Positions 1-8,479 of a stretch of DNA of 64,000 nt are shown piece after piece. The stretch is taken from positions 2,170,001 through 2,234,000 of the forward strand of contig OY969816.1 in assembly GCA_963703385.1 (NCBI GenBank). Reading direction: 5' to 3'. The stretch is from Rhodoblastus sp963703385. GTDB lineage: Bacteria; Pseudomonadota; Alphaproteobacteria; Rhizobiales; Beijerinckiaceae. The translations under genes were made by a program, and so were the position numbers. Numbering within the stretch: the first letter of the stretch is position 1; the number at the start of each line of letters is the position of its first letter. The notes under the pieces are model-generated. The model saw nothing but the letters and a program-made list of their open reading frames with translations. It was not told the DNA's origin and did not search any database.

Positions 1-372
1 GGCAACGACGAAAGCGACGACCAAGGCCGAATTAACGCCTATCAAATTGAAGTGGGCATACCGCGACAAGGCGAAAATTGCAGCGCGGACCGACGCCAGC
101 CCGATGGCGCCCTGGGCCACGCACCACATCAAGGCGGCGATATCGGTCGGCGAGCGGTGAAGGGCGACGTCAACCACCAAATTCGCCAACCAGACCACAA
201 GCAAGGCTGAGAAGGCTGCTGCGCCATCAAAAAGCAAAGCGGAAATTGTCGCGAAAGCCGCGAGCGGAACCCCATCCGCGATGCTCAGGTTTAGGCCGAC
301 GCTCGCAATTGCTAGCAGACCGATGGTCGGCGCTATTTTACGCCAGGCGACAAGCTCCGTCGGAAAAGTCAT
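1..372 (-). CDS. Integral membrane protein, C-terminus cut by window edge
   Basis: An open frame runs from an ATG at 372 leftwards to base 1 with no stop, giving 124 residues of an incomplete protein. It begins MTFPTELVAWRK and is strongly hydrophobic, with roughly three to four predicted membrane segments (about residues 17-35, 40-65, 75-100 and 108-124) separated by short loops. A motif WLANLVVDVALHR joins two segments. The arrangement resembles N-terminal membrane sensor or transporter domains such as the MASE type, but no diagnostic motif is visible and I cannot name the family. It points away from the next gene. Coding is supported by the uninterrupted frame and the hydrophobic periodicity; the function is unknown. 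Confidence 0.6.
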   Translation of the reverse strand, partial: MTFPTELVAWRKIAPTIGLLAIASVGLNLSIADGVPLAAFATISALLFDGAAAFSALLVVWLANLVVDVALHRSPTDIAALMWCVAQGAIGLASVRAAIFALSRYAHFNLIGVNSALVVAFVVA

Positions 373-490
373 GTTCCCTACCCTAACATGTGCAGGCTGA
401 TGATCTGGCAGGCCGAATGACCTCTGCGAAAAGGCGACGAATGGGAGCGCGACAGGAAAGATATCGCAGCAATCGAGGTGTTCGGTCCAG

Positions 491-802
491 TCAGGCGAAG
501 GGCGTTGACCCTCGGACTTCATCGAGCTGAAAATCAGCCAGATCGACCCACATTTCGAGGCCCAGTTGTCTTTGCCCTGCATGTGTTACACCGCGATTCG
601 CGCCAATGCGCGTCGCAACATAGGCTTCGCAACGCGAACGCATGCATTCTTCTGTGCAGAAATCGCCATAATCATCGCGCAGGCGCCTGAGGGCAATTTG
701 GACCAATGCGCTTTGATTCTGACTGTCGGCATACCAAATTGGCGAAATCGTCGCCTCGATAATTGCATCGATCATGCTGCATTCCTTTTCGATATCGCAC
801 AT
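491..802 (-). CDS. Small hypothetical protein, cysteine-containing
   Basis: The frame could open at an ATG at 817, but the ATG at 802 is preferred because a GGAGG Shine-Dalgarno sequence lies eight bases before it, inside the first codons of the longer version. The product is about 103 residues and starts MCDIEKECSMIDAI. It is mostly helical and acidic at the N-terminus, with a cluster CTEECMRSRC near the middle that could bind a metal or form disulfides. No membrane segment or signal peptide is seen. It is of lower GC than the neighbouring genes, which may indicate accessory DNA. I do not recognise a family. Confidence 0.5.
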   Translation of the reverse strand: MCDIEKECSMIDAIIEATISPIWYADSQNQSALVQIALRRLRDDYGDFCTEECMRSRCEAYVATRIGANRGVTHAGQRQLGLEMWVDLADFQLDEVRGSTPFA

Positions 803-1327
803 CTCGAACGCCTCCATGGCCGGACAATCATTGGGTTCGCCAGGAGAATTAGAGAGGCTCGACGCCCCAGGCCAGCGAATTGATATATTTTAGAGAAGTT
901 CTAAAACAGGGCTGTTCTCGGGCTTTGGTTGCGTCGATCGCCGCTCGATCAGTCTCGGCTGCTGACTTTCATTAAGCTGCCTTCCGGTCGAAGGGCCGCT
1001 CTCCGCCGAAATCGCCAATACGCTGGGCCAACGCCGAATTCCTGGTTTTGGCGCATCCTTACCTTTAAGCCTTTGACCGCTCGTCGTCAGAGATCGGTCA
1101 TTCGGACCAAGACCCGCCCAGCTGCGCCCTTGGCGGATTGCGACCGCGTCGCGTCGGAGATTCGCTTTGGAGGCAGTGGGCGCACCTTCATATCGTCAGG
1201 ACCAAAATCGGTGGAACAAGCCGCAAAAGTCTTGATTGTCGGTGGTTGCGGGCCCCCGCGACCACATTTTAACCACGCAACATACTGATTTCATTTAATG
1301 TGGTGACGGACCGGCCTCGGACCGGAC
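803..1327. other. Intergenic stretch with no convincing gene
   Basis: About 520 bases lie between the small hypothetical gene and the TetR regulator. It is locally AT-richer (TATATTTTAGA near 884) and contains short open frames on both strands, but none has a ribosome binding site plus recognisable protein features. A GC-rich inverted patch (GCGGGCCCCCGC, about 1248-1259) may be a remnant end of a mobile element. Nothing else can be assigned. Confidence 0.4.
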
Positions 1328-2026
1328 TCACCATCTCGGCGCGCCTATCCCACGCAGGAAAAGTCCGACTGCGGCGGCCCGCCGCTGTTCCAGGCCGTCG
1401 GCGTCGAGTTCGACGCCATAAAGCGCGGCCCGGGACGACGGGCCGATGATCAGGTTGAGGAATAATTCGGCGGCGAGCATTTCGTCTGGGATGAGCAGTC
1501 CTTCGTGATGTTTGAAGGCGCGCAGGATGCTGGCGACGGCGTCCACGGCCCGCACCCAGCCCTGTTGATAGGCATATTGGGCGAGTTCCGGGAATTGCGC
1601 CTTCTGGGCGGCGATGACGCGATGCAGCGCCGCCGCGCCGGGCTTCAGCGCCTGACGGAGCATGGCGCGGCTCAGTCCATCCAGCGCCTCCACCAGATCG
1701 CCTGAATGGGCGCCGCTCTGCTGAGCCTCCGCCACCTGCGCGACCGGCAGCAGCCATTCGTTGATGCGCGCGGTCAGCACCGCCTGGAACAGCTCCCTCT
1801 TGTCCTTGTAGCGATGGTAGAGCGTCGGCTTGCCCACGCCGGCCGCCTCGGCCACCGCGTCCATGCTGGCGCCCTGATAGCCATGCTCCATGAACAGCCG
1901 GGTCGCGACTTCGAGCAGGCGAACATCTCGGCGGGCGGCTTCCTCCCGCGTGGGGCGGCCGCCGCGCCGCACGGCGGCCTCGCGATGGGCGACGTCAGCT
2001 TCCAAGCTCCAAACTCCTTGCGCCAT
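1328..2026 (-). CDS. TetR/AcrR family transcriptional regulator
   Basis: A 232-residue protein with the TetR helix-turn-helix at about residues 33-80: RLLEVATRLFMEHGYQGAS, then DAVAEAAGVGKPTLYHRYKD, the classic recognition-helix region. The remaining helical part is the variable ligand-binding and dimerisation domain, with AEQ-rich helices resembling the TetR C-terminal type found beside multidrug pumps. It is transcribed divergently from the EmrA-like gene with only 56 bases between the start codons, so it very likely represses that pump and itself. The N-terminus before residue 30 is Arg-rich and may be shorter in vivo. The ligand cannot be predicted. Confidence 0.9.
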   Translation of the reverse strand: MAQGVWSLEADVAHREAAVRRGGRPTREEAARRDVRLLEVATRLFMEHGYQGASMDAVAEAAGVGKPTLYHRYKDKRELFQAVLTARINEWLLPVAQVAEAQQSGAHSGDLVEALDGLSRAMLRQALKPGAAALHRVIAAQKAQFPELAQYAYQQGWVRAVDAVASILRAFKHHEGLLIPDEMLAAELFLNLIIGPSSRAALYGVELDADGLEQRRAAAVGLFLRGIGAPRW

Positions 2027-2049
2027 CGGCCGGCATGAATTAATTTAAC

Positions 2050-2061
2050 CGAACTGTTTCG
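2050..2061. promoter_or_regulatory. Putative TetR operator between tetR and emrA-like gene
   Basis: The short divergent spacer holds CGAACTGTTTCG, an inverted repeat CGAA-CTGT-TTCG inside an AT-rich stretch (AATTTAACC before, TTTTATTC after). Its position between divergent starts and its resemblance to AcrR-type operator halves suggest the binding site of the adjacent TetR regulator. The arms are short, so this is an inference. Confidence 0.45.
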
Positions 2062-2082
2062 TTTTATTCAAGGCCCCTGATC

Positions 2083-3273
2083 ATGGACGCTCGCCGCGCC
2101 GAAAAATTCGCGAACGCCCCCTTCCGCCAAACCCCGCCGCCAAACCCTGCCGCCAACGGCAAGGCTTTGCCTGTGGACGACAAGCTGTCCTCCGTTCGCG
2201 GGCCGGGACGAGCGAACAAGCGCCGCCTCCTCTCCGGCCTGCTCGTCGTTGCGCTCGGCGCCGGCGGATTTTTTGGCTGGCGCTGGGAGACCGTCGGCCA
2301 ATATGAGGTCACCACCGACGACGCTTTCCTCAATGCCGACAAGGTGACCGTCGCGCCGCGGATCGCGGGCTATGTCGCCCAGGCGCTGGCAAGCGACAAT
2401 CAGGCGGTCCGCCGCGGCGACACGCTGGCGCTGATCGACGACCGGGAATATCGCGTCGCGCTGGCTTCGGCTGACGCCGAAGCGGAAAAGGCCCAGGCCG
2501 ATCTGCTCGGAATGGGCGCGGCGCTGGCCCAACAGCGGGCGCAGGTAGAATCGGCGCGCGCCGATCTGGACAATGCAGTTGCGGCCCTGACCTTCGCGCA
2601 GGAGGAGTTCCGGCGTTACCAGAACCTGCTCCAGACCGGGGCCGGCTCGGAGCAGCGGCAGCAGCAGGCCAAGGCCGACCTGCGCCAGCGGCAGGCGGCA
2701 CGCGACAAGGCGCAGGCTGCGCTCGAAGCCGCCGAAAAGCAGATCGACAGTCTCAAGGCCCAACAGGCGGGCACCCGGGCGGAGCTCGACGCGTCGCGCG
2801 CCAAGGTCGATCAGGCCAAACTCAACCTGGATTATACCCGGATCGTCGCGCCCATCGACGGCGTGGTCGGCGACCGCGCCCTGCGCGCGGGGCAATATGT
2901 AACGCCGGGGGCCAATCTGCTCACCGTCGTGCCGATGGGCGCCGACATCTATCTGGTCGCCAATTTCAAGGAGACCCAGACGGCGGCGATGAAAGTCGGC
3001 CAGAAGGTCGCCTTCACCCTGGACGCATTCGGCAGCCATGAATTCCACGGCCGGGTCGAGAGTTTCGCGCCGGGCACCGGCGCGCAATTCGCGCTGCTGC
3101 CGCCGGAAAACGCCACCGGCAATTTCACCAAGATCGTGCAGCGCGTTCCCGTCCGCATCGGGCTCGACGCTTCCGACCCCCTCATTGGCCAATTGCGGCC
3201 CGGCCTGTCCGCCGAGGTCACGGTGGACACCAAGACTGAATCCGCTCCGGTGAAAGAGGCGGGATTGCGGTGA
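2083..3273 (+). CDS. EmrA-type HlyD membrane-fusion efflux protein
   Basis: A 396-residue periplasmic adaptor of the EmrA branch of the HlyD family. A cytoplasmic tail is followed by one membrane segment (about residues 48-66, LLSGLLVVALGAGGFFGW). Next is the characteristic N-terminal biotinyl-lipoyl half TDDAFLNADKVTVAPRIAGY, a long coiled-coil hairpin rich in Ala, Gln and Arg (about 130-240), the second lipoyl half (LDYTRIVAPIDGVVGDRAL) and a beta-barrel domain. The TDDAFLNA start of the lipoyl domain is typical of adaptors that pair with DHA2 MFS pumps. Its stop overlaps the start of the MFS gene (GTGA), giving translational coupling. Substrate unknown; control by the divergent TetR is likely. 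Confidence 0.93.
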   Translation: MDARRAEKFANAPFRQTPPPNPAANGKALPVDDKLSSVRGPGRANKRRLLSGLLVVALGAGGFFGWRWETVGQYEVTTDDAFLNADKVTVAPRIAGYVAQALASDNQAVRRGDTLALIDDREYRVALASADAEAEKAQADLLGMGAALAQQRAQVESARADLDNAVAALTFAQEEFRRYQNLLQTGAGSEQRQQQAKADLRQRQAARDKAQAALEAAEKQIDSLKAQQAGTRAELDASRAKVDQAKLNLDYTRIVAPIDGVVGDRALRAGQYVTPGANLLTVVPMGADIYLVANFKETQTAAMKVGQKVAFTLDAFGSHEFHGRVESFAPGTGAQFALLPPENATGNFTKIVQRVPVRIGLDASDPLIGQLRPGLSAEVTVDTKTESAPVKEAGLR

Positions 3274-4851
3274 GCGCATTGGCCGCGACGGTTTCGCCCG
3301 CGCCCGCGCGCGCCTCGGCGCGCGACTGGATCGCGGTCTATGGCGCAATTCTCGGCGCCTTCACCGCCATTCTCGACATCCAGATCACCAATGCCTCGCT
3401 CGCTAGCATCCAGGGCGCCTTGGGGGCCTCGACCGAGGAGGGGAGCTGGATTTCGACTGCCTATTTGATGGCGGAAATCATCGTCATTCCGCTCACCGGC
3501 TGGCTCGGCGCGCTGATCGGCCTGCGCCGCTATCTGGTGGCCAACACCCTGCTGTTCGTCGGTTTTTCCCTCGCCTGCGCGTTGTCCAGTTCACTCCACG
3601 AGATGATCCTGTTCCGCGCCGGGCAGGGCTTTACCGGGGGCGTGCTGATCCCGACGGCGATCTCCATCGTGCGCGGGCGCCTGCCAAAGTCCCAGCAGGC
3701 GGTCGGCATCGCTTTGTTCGGTTTCACCGCGACCTTCGCTCCGGCCATCGGCCCGACCGTCGGCGGCTGGCTCACTGATAATTTCTCGTGGCGCTATGTG
3801 TTTTACATCAATCTCTTGATCGGGCCGGTCGCCGCCGCCGCGCAGCTCATCGGGCTGGAAAAAACACATGCCTGCTGGGACGAATTGCGCCATGGCGACT
3901 GGCCTGGCATCGCCTTGATGGCTCTGGGCCTGCCGTTGCTGACCTTCGTCCTGGAAGAGGGCCAGCGCAAGAGCTGGTTCGAACTCGAACCTCATCTTCT
4001 GGGCGTCGGTCGTGTCCGCTGTCGCGATTCTCGCTTTTATCGCGCGACAACTGACTGCGGCGCGCCCGCTGATCAATCTGCGCCTGCTCGCCAACCCCTC
4101 CATTGGCGGCGCGAGCTTCCTCATGATGGTCCTCGGCGCGGTGTCCTTCGGCTCGATCTATATCATTCCGCTCTATTGCGCGGAGATCCTGCACTATAAC
4201 GCCCAGCAGATCGGCTATGTGGTGATGTGGAGCGGGTTGCCGCAGCTGGCGCTCTTTCCGGCCATGCCCTTTCTGCTCAGGCGCATTGATCCGCGTCTCA
4301 TGGTCGTGACCGGAACCGCGCTGTTCATCGCGAGTTGCTGGATCAATGTCGGGCTGACCCATGACGTTGGCGCGCATCAGCTCATTCTGCCGCAACTGCT
4401 GCGCGCGTTGGGCCAGCCTTTGTTCACCATTCCGCTGTCGCAGATTTCGACGGCGGGCCTGCCGCCGCGCGAGACGGCGGACGCCTCGGCCTTGACCAAT
4501 ATGATGCGCAATCTCGGCGGCTCCATCGGGATCGCGACGCTCGCGACCATCATCGACCGCCGCGAACATTTCCATTTCTCGGTCCTGGCCGAAGCCGTGA
4601 CCCAGAACGCGCCGCGCACGCAGGAAAGGGTCGCCGCGCTCGCCGCCGGCTTTCACGCCCATGTGGCCGACGCGGGTCTTGCCAAGATGCAGGCCATCGC
4701 CGCATTGGCCGCGCAGGTCCGCCGCGAAGCCTATGTCATGGCCTATGCCGATGGGTTCTGGCTCGTCGGCTTCGGCCTTGTTCTCAGCCTGACGGCAGTC
4801 ACCCTCCTGAAGAAGCCGCGAGCCTCGGCCGGCTTGGCGGAGGCCCATTGA
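3270..4851 (+). CDS. EmrB/QacA-type DHA2 MFS drug efflux transporter, apparent frameshift
   Basis: Two overlapping frames together encode one ~526-residue 14-TM DHA2 transporter. The first begins at GTG 3270 with ILDIQITNASLASIQGALG, then motif-like WISTAYLMAEIIVIPLTGWL and the motif C region GPTVGGWLTDNFSWRYVF. The second carries the C-terminal helices from ASVVSAVAILAF to the stop at 4851. The switch falls at 3981-3986, GAACTC. Removing one base there gives WFDSNLIFWAS, the usual family sequence. The protein is otherwise complete and in operon with the EmrA-like gene, so the break is probably a sequence error at a GAnTC site, although a genuine recent frameshift cannot be excluded. Confidence 0.88.
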
Positions 4852-4873
4852 ACGAAATTGCTCGCGGTCCTCA

Positions 4874-4974
4874 TCAGCCTCGATCCAAAGTCTTCCGGAA
4901 CCTGAGGACGCTGAAGGCCAGCATCCCGACGCCCAGCAAGGTCATGGCCAAGAGTTCGGGCCACGGCATCGAGA
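4874..4974 (-). pseudogene. C-terminal remnant of an ABC-2 type transporter permease
   Basis: Reading the minus strand leftwards from 4974 gives SMPWPELLAMTLLGVGMLA, then FSVLRFRKTLDRG and a stop at 4874. This is the typical last transmembrane helix and RFRKTLD tail of YhhJ/YbhR-like ABC-2 permeases. Only about 33 codons remain. The homology stops exactly where an IS3-like terminal sequence begins at 4975, so the rest of the gene was lost through an insertion followed by deletion. The fragment has no start and is not expected to be expressed. Confidence 0.65.
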
Positions 4975-5215
4975 TGAACCGCCCCGGGTTTGCCGGAGGC
5001 CCCAACTCCTGAGAGGATGGGGCTATGACGAGCACAAAGACCAACAGATTCTCCCCCGAAGTTCGCGCCCGGGCGGCGCCGCTGGTTCTGGATCACGAAG
5101 GCGAGCGTGTTTCGCGCTGGGCGGCGGCGCCATCGATCGCCGTGAAGATCGGCTGCTCGCCGCACAAGCTGCTTTGATGGGTCAAGAAGGCCGAAGTCGA
5201 CGGCGGCAAGCGAGG
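4975..5215 (+). mobile_element. Degenerate left end and orfA fragment of an IS3-family element
   Basis: The stretch starts with TGAACCGCCCCGGGTTTGCC, a typical IS3-family terminal repeat. It is followed by a spacer and an ATG at 5025 opening MTSTKTNRFSPEVRARA, the start of an IS3 OrfA helix-turn-helix protein. The reading continues through KIGCSPHKLL, hits a stop at about 5175-5177, and resumes WVKKAEVDGGKRGGD before similarity is lost near 5215. OrfB, the DDE domain and the right terminal repeat are absent. It is a dead fragment abutting the ABC-2 permease remnant, and the aldolase gene starts 164 bases further on. Confidence 0.75.
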
Positions 5216-5378
5216 CGGCGATTTGCCCGGGGAACGCAATAGATCGTCAAGCGTTGGATTTCGGTTGAAGGGTCCGAACCCGGATCGGCGCAGCCGCGTC
5301 TCCGCGTCTGTACTCGAGGCCATCCTGGGCGTCGAGCGAAACGGGCCGGCCCTGGAATGAGAACCTGGGGAGCCATCG

Positions 5379-6401
5379 ATGAATCAAGATCAACTGGTCA
5401 GCGTCGCGCGGGCGATGGTCGCGCGCGGCAAAGGCATCCTGGCGGCCGACGAAAGCGCGCCGACGATCAAAAAGCGTTTCTCGGCCGTCGGCGCCGAGTT
5501 TTGCGCTGAAACGCGCCGCGATTACCGCGAGATGCTGTTCCGTACGCGCGATGCGATCCAGCATTACACGTCCGGCGTGATTCTCTTCGACGAGACCATC
5601 CGCCAGAACGCCGCGGACGGGACGCCGCTGGTCAGGCTGATCGAAGCCGCCGGCGCGATCCCCGGCGTCAAGGTCGACGCCGGAGCCCGGCCGCTGGCCG
5701 GCTTTCCCGAAGAAACCATCACCGAAGGCCTCGATGGCCTGCGGGACCGGCTGATGGAATACCGCACGCTCGGCGCCCGTTTCGCGAAATGGCGCGCGGT
5801 GCTCGAAATCGGCGAAACCACGCCGACCGCTTACGCAGTCGACGCGAACGCACATGCCCTTGCCCGATATGCCGCGCTGTGCCAGGAGGCCGGTCTCGTC
5901 CCGATTGTCGAGCCCGAGGTCTTGATGGACGGGGCGCATAGTCTCGAACGTTGCGCTGAAGCAACCGAATTCGTGCTCAAGCGGGTGTTCGCTTGGCTGT
6001 ACGAAGCGCGCGTGCTGCTCGAAGGAATCGTGCTCAAGCCGAATATGGTCGTCCCGGGCAAAACATGCCCGCGCCAAGCCTCGCCCGACGAGGTCGCGCG
6101 CGCGACCCTCCGGGTGCTGCGCAATTGCGCGCCGGCCGCCGTGCCCGGAATAGCCTTTCTTTCCGGCGGCCAGTCCGACATTGAGGCCACGGCGAATCTC
6201 GACGCCATCAACCGGCTGGGCGGCCCCTGGGCCTTGACCTTCAGCTACGGCCGCGCGCTGCAGGCGGCTCCGCTGAAAGCCTGGGCGGGCAAGCCGGAGA
6301 ATGTGCAGGCCGCGCAATCGGCTTTCGCCCACCGCGCCCATATGAACGGCCTCGCCGTGCAGGGCCGATGGTCGAACGAGGCGGAGAAGGTCGCGGCCTG
6401 A
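5379..6401 (+). CDS. Class I fructose-bisphosphate aldolase
   Basis: A 340-residue Schiff-base aldolase cleaving fructose 1,6-bisphosphate to dihydroxyacetone phosphate and glyceraldehyde 3-phosphate. The N-terminal signature GKGILAADESAPTIKKRF is at about residues 18-36. SGVILFDETIRQ is near 67, KVDAGARPL near 97, and the catalytic-lysine strand GIVLKPNMVVPGK near 216, followed by FLSGGQSDIEAT and the C-terminal FSYGRALQ. Length and order match the eukaryote-like class I family found in some bacteria, which does not need metal. GGGGAG lies before the ATG at 5379. It stands alone downstream of a mobile-element scar, so its promoter probably lies in 5216-5370. Confidence 0.95.
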   Translation: MNQDQLVSVARAMVARGKGILAADESAPTIKKRFSAVGAEFCAETRRDYREMLFRTRDAIQHYTSGVILFDETIRQNAADGTPLVRLIEAAGAIPGVKVDAGARPLAGFPEETITEGLDGLRDRLMEYRTLGARFAKWRAVLEIGETTPTAYAVDANAHALARYAALCQEAGLVPIVEPEVLMDGAHSLERCAEATEFVLKRVFAWLYEARVLLEGIVLKPNMVVPGKTCPRQASPDEVARATLRVLRNCAPAAVPGIAFLSGGQSDIEATANLDAINRLGGPWALTFSYGRALQAAPLKAWAGKPENVQAAQSAFAHRAHMNGLAVQGRWSNEAEKVAA

Positions 6402-6435
6402 CAGCAAGTCGAGGGGACGGCCGGCGCCGCCCGCG

Positions 6436-6969
6436 TCATCGCGCGGGCGCCGCAACCCGGCGCCCGCGCGTGAGAGCCAGGAAGCCCTTCAAGAGCTGCA
6501 ACGGCGTCGGTGGGCATCCGGGAACATGCAGAGCGACGGGAACGACCTCGCCGACGCCGCCGACGATTGCCGCGCCGCCCGAAAAAACACCGCCGTTCAG
6601 GGCGCAATCGCCGGCCGCGACCACCCATTTGGGCGACGGCGTGGCGTCAAAGGTTCGTTCCAGCGCTTCGCGCATATTGTGCGTCACCGGGCCGGTGACC
6701 AGCAGCACGTCGGCATGGCGCGGCGAGGCGACGAATTTCAGCCCGAAACGCTCCAGATCGTAAAAGGGGTTGCTGAGGGCGTGGATTTCCAGCTCGCAGC
6801 CGTTGCACGAGCCGGCGTCCACCATGCGGATGGAAAGGCTGCCGCCGAACAGGGCGCCGATATCTGTTTTCAGCTCCAGTCCAAGCGCGCGCAGTTCGGG
6901 ATCGTCGTCCGAAGGCGCCGGCTCGGTCAGCGGCGCTTTCAACAGGGTCTCCAGCAGAATCCGCCGCAT
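6436..6969 (-). CDS. hyfI: Hydrogenase-4/complex I NuoB-like FeS subunit (HyfI-like)
   Basis: A 177-residue small subunit of the NuoB/HycG/HyfI family, which carries the [4Fe-4S] cluster next to the catalytic subunit at the top of the peripheral arm. All four cluster ligands are visible: C55 and C58 in SCNGCELEIHAL (CxxC as in hydrogenases, not the tandem CC of NuoB), C122 in GDCALNGG, and C152 in HVPGCPPTPLQLL. No extra ferredoxin domain is present. It is the last gene of the six-gene minus-strand operon, nine bases after the large-subunit gene. The intact cluster site contrasts with the altered large subunit, so electron transfer through this subunit is still expected. Confidence 0.92.
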   Translation of the reverse strand: MRRILLETLLKAPLTEPAPSDDDPELRALGLELKTDIGALFGGSLSIRMVDAGSCNGCELEIHALSNPFYDLERFGLKFVASPRHADVLLVTGPVTHNMREALERTFDATPSPKWVVAAGDCALNGGVFSGGAAIVGGVGEVVPVALHVPGCPPTPLQLLKGFLALTRGRRVAAPAR

Positions 6970-6978
6970 CGGCGCGCC

Positions 6979-8466
6979 TCACAGATCGTGCCCCGAATAG
7001 GAGCAGTTGAAGGATTTGTTGCACAGCGGGAAATCGGCGACGATGTTGCCGTCGATCGCGGCTTCGAGCAGCGGCCATTGCAGCCATGACGGATCGCGCA
7101 AATGGCAGCGTTTGACCGAACCGCCGTCGAGACGGACCCAGGCGAGAATGTCGCCGCGAAAGCCCTCGACCATCGCCAAGCCCTCGCCAGAGCCCGCGCC
7201 AGATCCCCCGCCCGCCGCGGCCAGGACGCCCCCATTCGGCAGGCGCATGAGAATCTGCTCGATCAGGCCGAGGCTCTGCTCGACCTCCTTGATCCTGATC
7301 CAGATTCGCGCATTGACGTCGCCGTCCTCCAGGACCGGCGTCTCGAAAACCAGCCGGTCATAGGGCGGGTAAGCCAGATCGCGGCGCGTGTCGAAACGCC
7401 GTCCCGAGGCGCGGCCGACGTAGCCGCCGCAACCGAATTTTTGCGCCAGGGCCGGATCGAGCCGACCGGTGGTCACCGTTCGGTCCTGAAGCGAGGCGGT
7501 ATTGTCATAAAGCTCGACCAGGCGGGGAAAGGTCTTTTTGATGTGGGCGACGAGATCGCGCAAAATTTGCGCCGATCCGGCGGGGAGATCGGCGGCGACC
7601 CCGCCGGGCAGAATCGCGTCCATCATCAGGCGATGGCCGAAACAAGCGGCGCAAGCCCGCAGGACTTTTTCGCGCAATGTCGAGCAATGGGCGAGCATGA
7701 GGGCGAAAGCGGCGTCGTTGCAGATCGCGCCGATGTCGCCGAGATGATTGGCGAGGCGCTCCAGCTCCGCCATCAGCGCGCGCAGCCAGACCGCCCGTTC
7801 GGGGACTTCAATCCCCAGCGCGGCCTCGACGGCGCGGGAGAAGGCGAGCGAATAAGCGACCGTGCTGTCGCCCGAAACGCGCGCCGCGAGTTTTTGCGCG
7901 CGGACGAGCGGCGCCCCGGCCATCAAAGCCTCGACGCCCTTGTGGGCATAGCCGAGCCGCTCCTCCAGCCGCACCACCGTCTCGCCATTGGCGGTGAAGC
8001 GGAAATGGCCCGGCTCGATGATCCCGGCATGAACCGGGCCGACCGGAATCTGATTCAGCCCCTCGCCGACGCTTGGCAGGAACGGATAAGGCCGGGCGGC
8101 GCGGGGCGCGCTGTTGGGCCAGCGCCCATGGTCGAGCCAGGGCCGCTCATCCGGCGCGTCGAGCGGCCGGCAGCCGAAAAGGTCCTCGATCGCGCGCTCG
8201 AACCGCGCGGCGGGCGGATGATGGGCCGCAACCGAGGGGAAGCCGCCATTTTCGCAGGCGAGGCTGGCGACGGCGACGCCCGACGGCCCGCCGAGCACAG
8301 CCATATGCACGAAGCCGGCGTCGCCCCACAGGCCCAGCAAGGTCCGTTCGCCGGCGGCAAGACTTTGCGCCAGCGCCCGCCACATTTCGGCGTCGACCAC
8401 GCGCCGGGGCCAGGGTCTTTGGCCCGGAACCGGCGCCAGCGCCTCGAAAGCATCGGTCACGGCCAT
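6979..8466 (-). CDS. hyfG: HyfG/HycE-like large subunit lacking NiFe ligands
   Basis: A 495-residue fusion of a NuoC-like domain (about 1-130) and a NuoD/HycE-like domain (about 135-495, starting at IPVGPVHAGIIEPGHFRF). In true group 4 hydrogenases two CxxC motifs bind NiFe. Here the N-terminal one reads RVSGDS (S198, S201) and the C-terminal one reads FNCSYSGHDL (C488, S491), so three of four ligands are serine. Other core segments, such as AELERLANHLGDIGAICND, the DNTASLQDR region and RLVFETPV, are intact. This is the pattern of energy-converting hydrogenase-related (Ehr) complexes, which should not evolve H2. Electron donor and acceptor are unknown. It lies between hyfF and hyfI in the operon. 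Confidence 0.92.
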   Translation of the reverse strand: MAVTDAFEALAPVPGQRPWPRRVVDAEMWRALAQSLAAGERTLLGLWGDAGFVHMAVLGGPSGVAVASLACENGGFPSVAAHHPPAARFERAIEDLFGCRPLDAPDERPWLDHGRWPNSAPRAARPYPFLPSVGEGLNQIPVGPVHAGIIEPGHFRFTANGETVVRLEERLGYAHKGVEALMAGAPLVRAQKLAARVSGDSTVAYSLAFSRAVEAALGIEVPERAVWLRALMAELERLANHLGDIGAICNDAAFALMLAHCSTLREKVLRACAACFGHRLMMDAILPGGVAADLPAGSAQILRDLVAHIKKTFPRLVELYDNTASLQDRTVTTGRLDPALAQKFGCGGYVGRASGRRFDTRRDLAYPPYDRLVFETPVLEDGDVNARIWIRIKEVEQSLGLIEQILMRLPNGGVLAAAGGGSGAGSGEGLAMVEGFRGDILAWVRLDGGSVKRCHLRDPSWLQWPLLEAAIDGNIVADFPLCNKSFNCSYSGHDL

Positions 8467-8479
8467 CGGACTTCCCCGA

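Noticed and set aside
2068..3348. 426-codon open frame on the minus strand
   Set aside because: Antisense to the EmrA-like adaptor with no domain of its own.
3270..4851. Programmed ribosomal frameshift in the MFS gene
   Set aside because: No slippery heptamer or poly-A run at 3981-3986, and the same break type recurs in unrelated genes at GAnTC-like sites.
6979..8466. Functional H2-evolving hydrogenase
   Set aside because: Three of the four NiFe ligand cysteines are serine and no maturation genes are adjacent.
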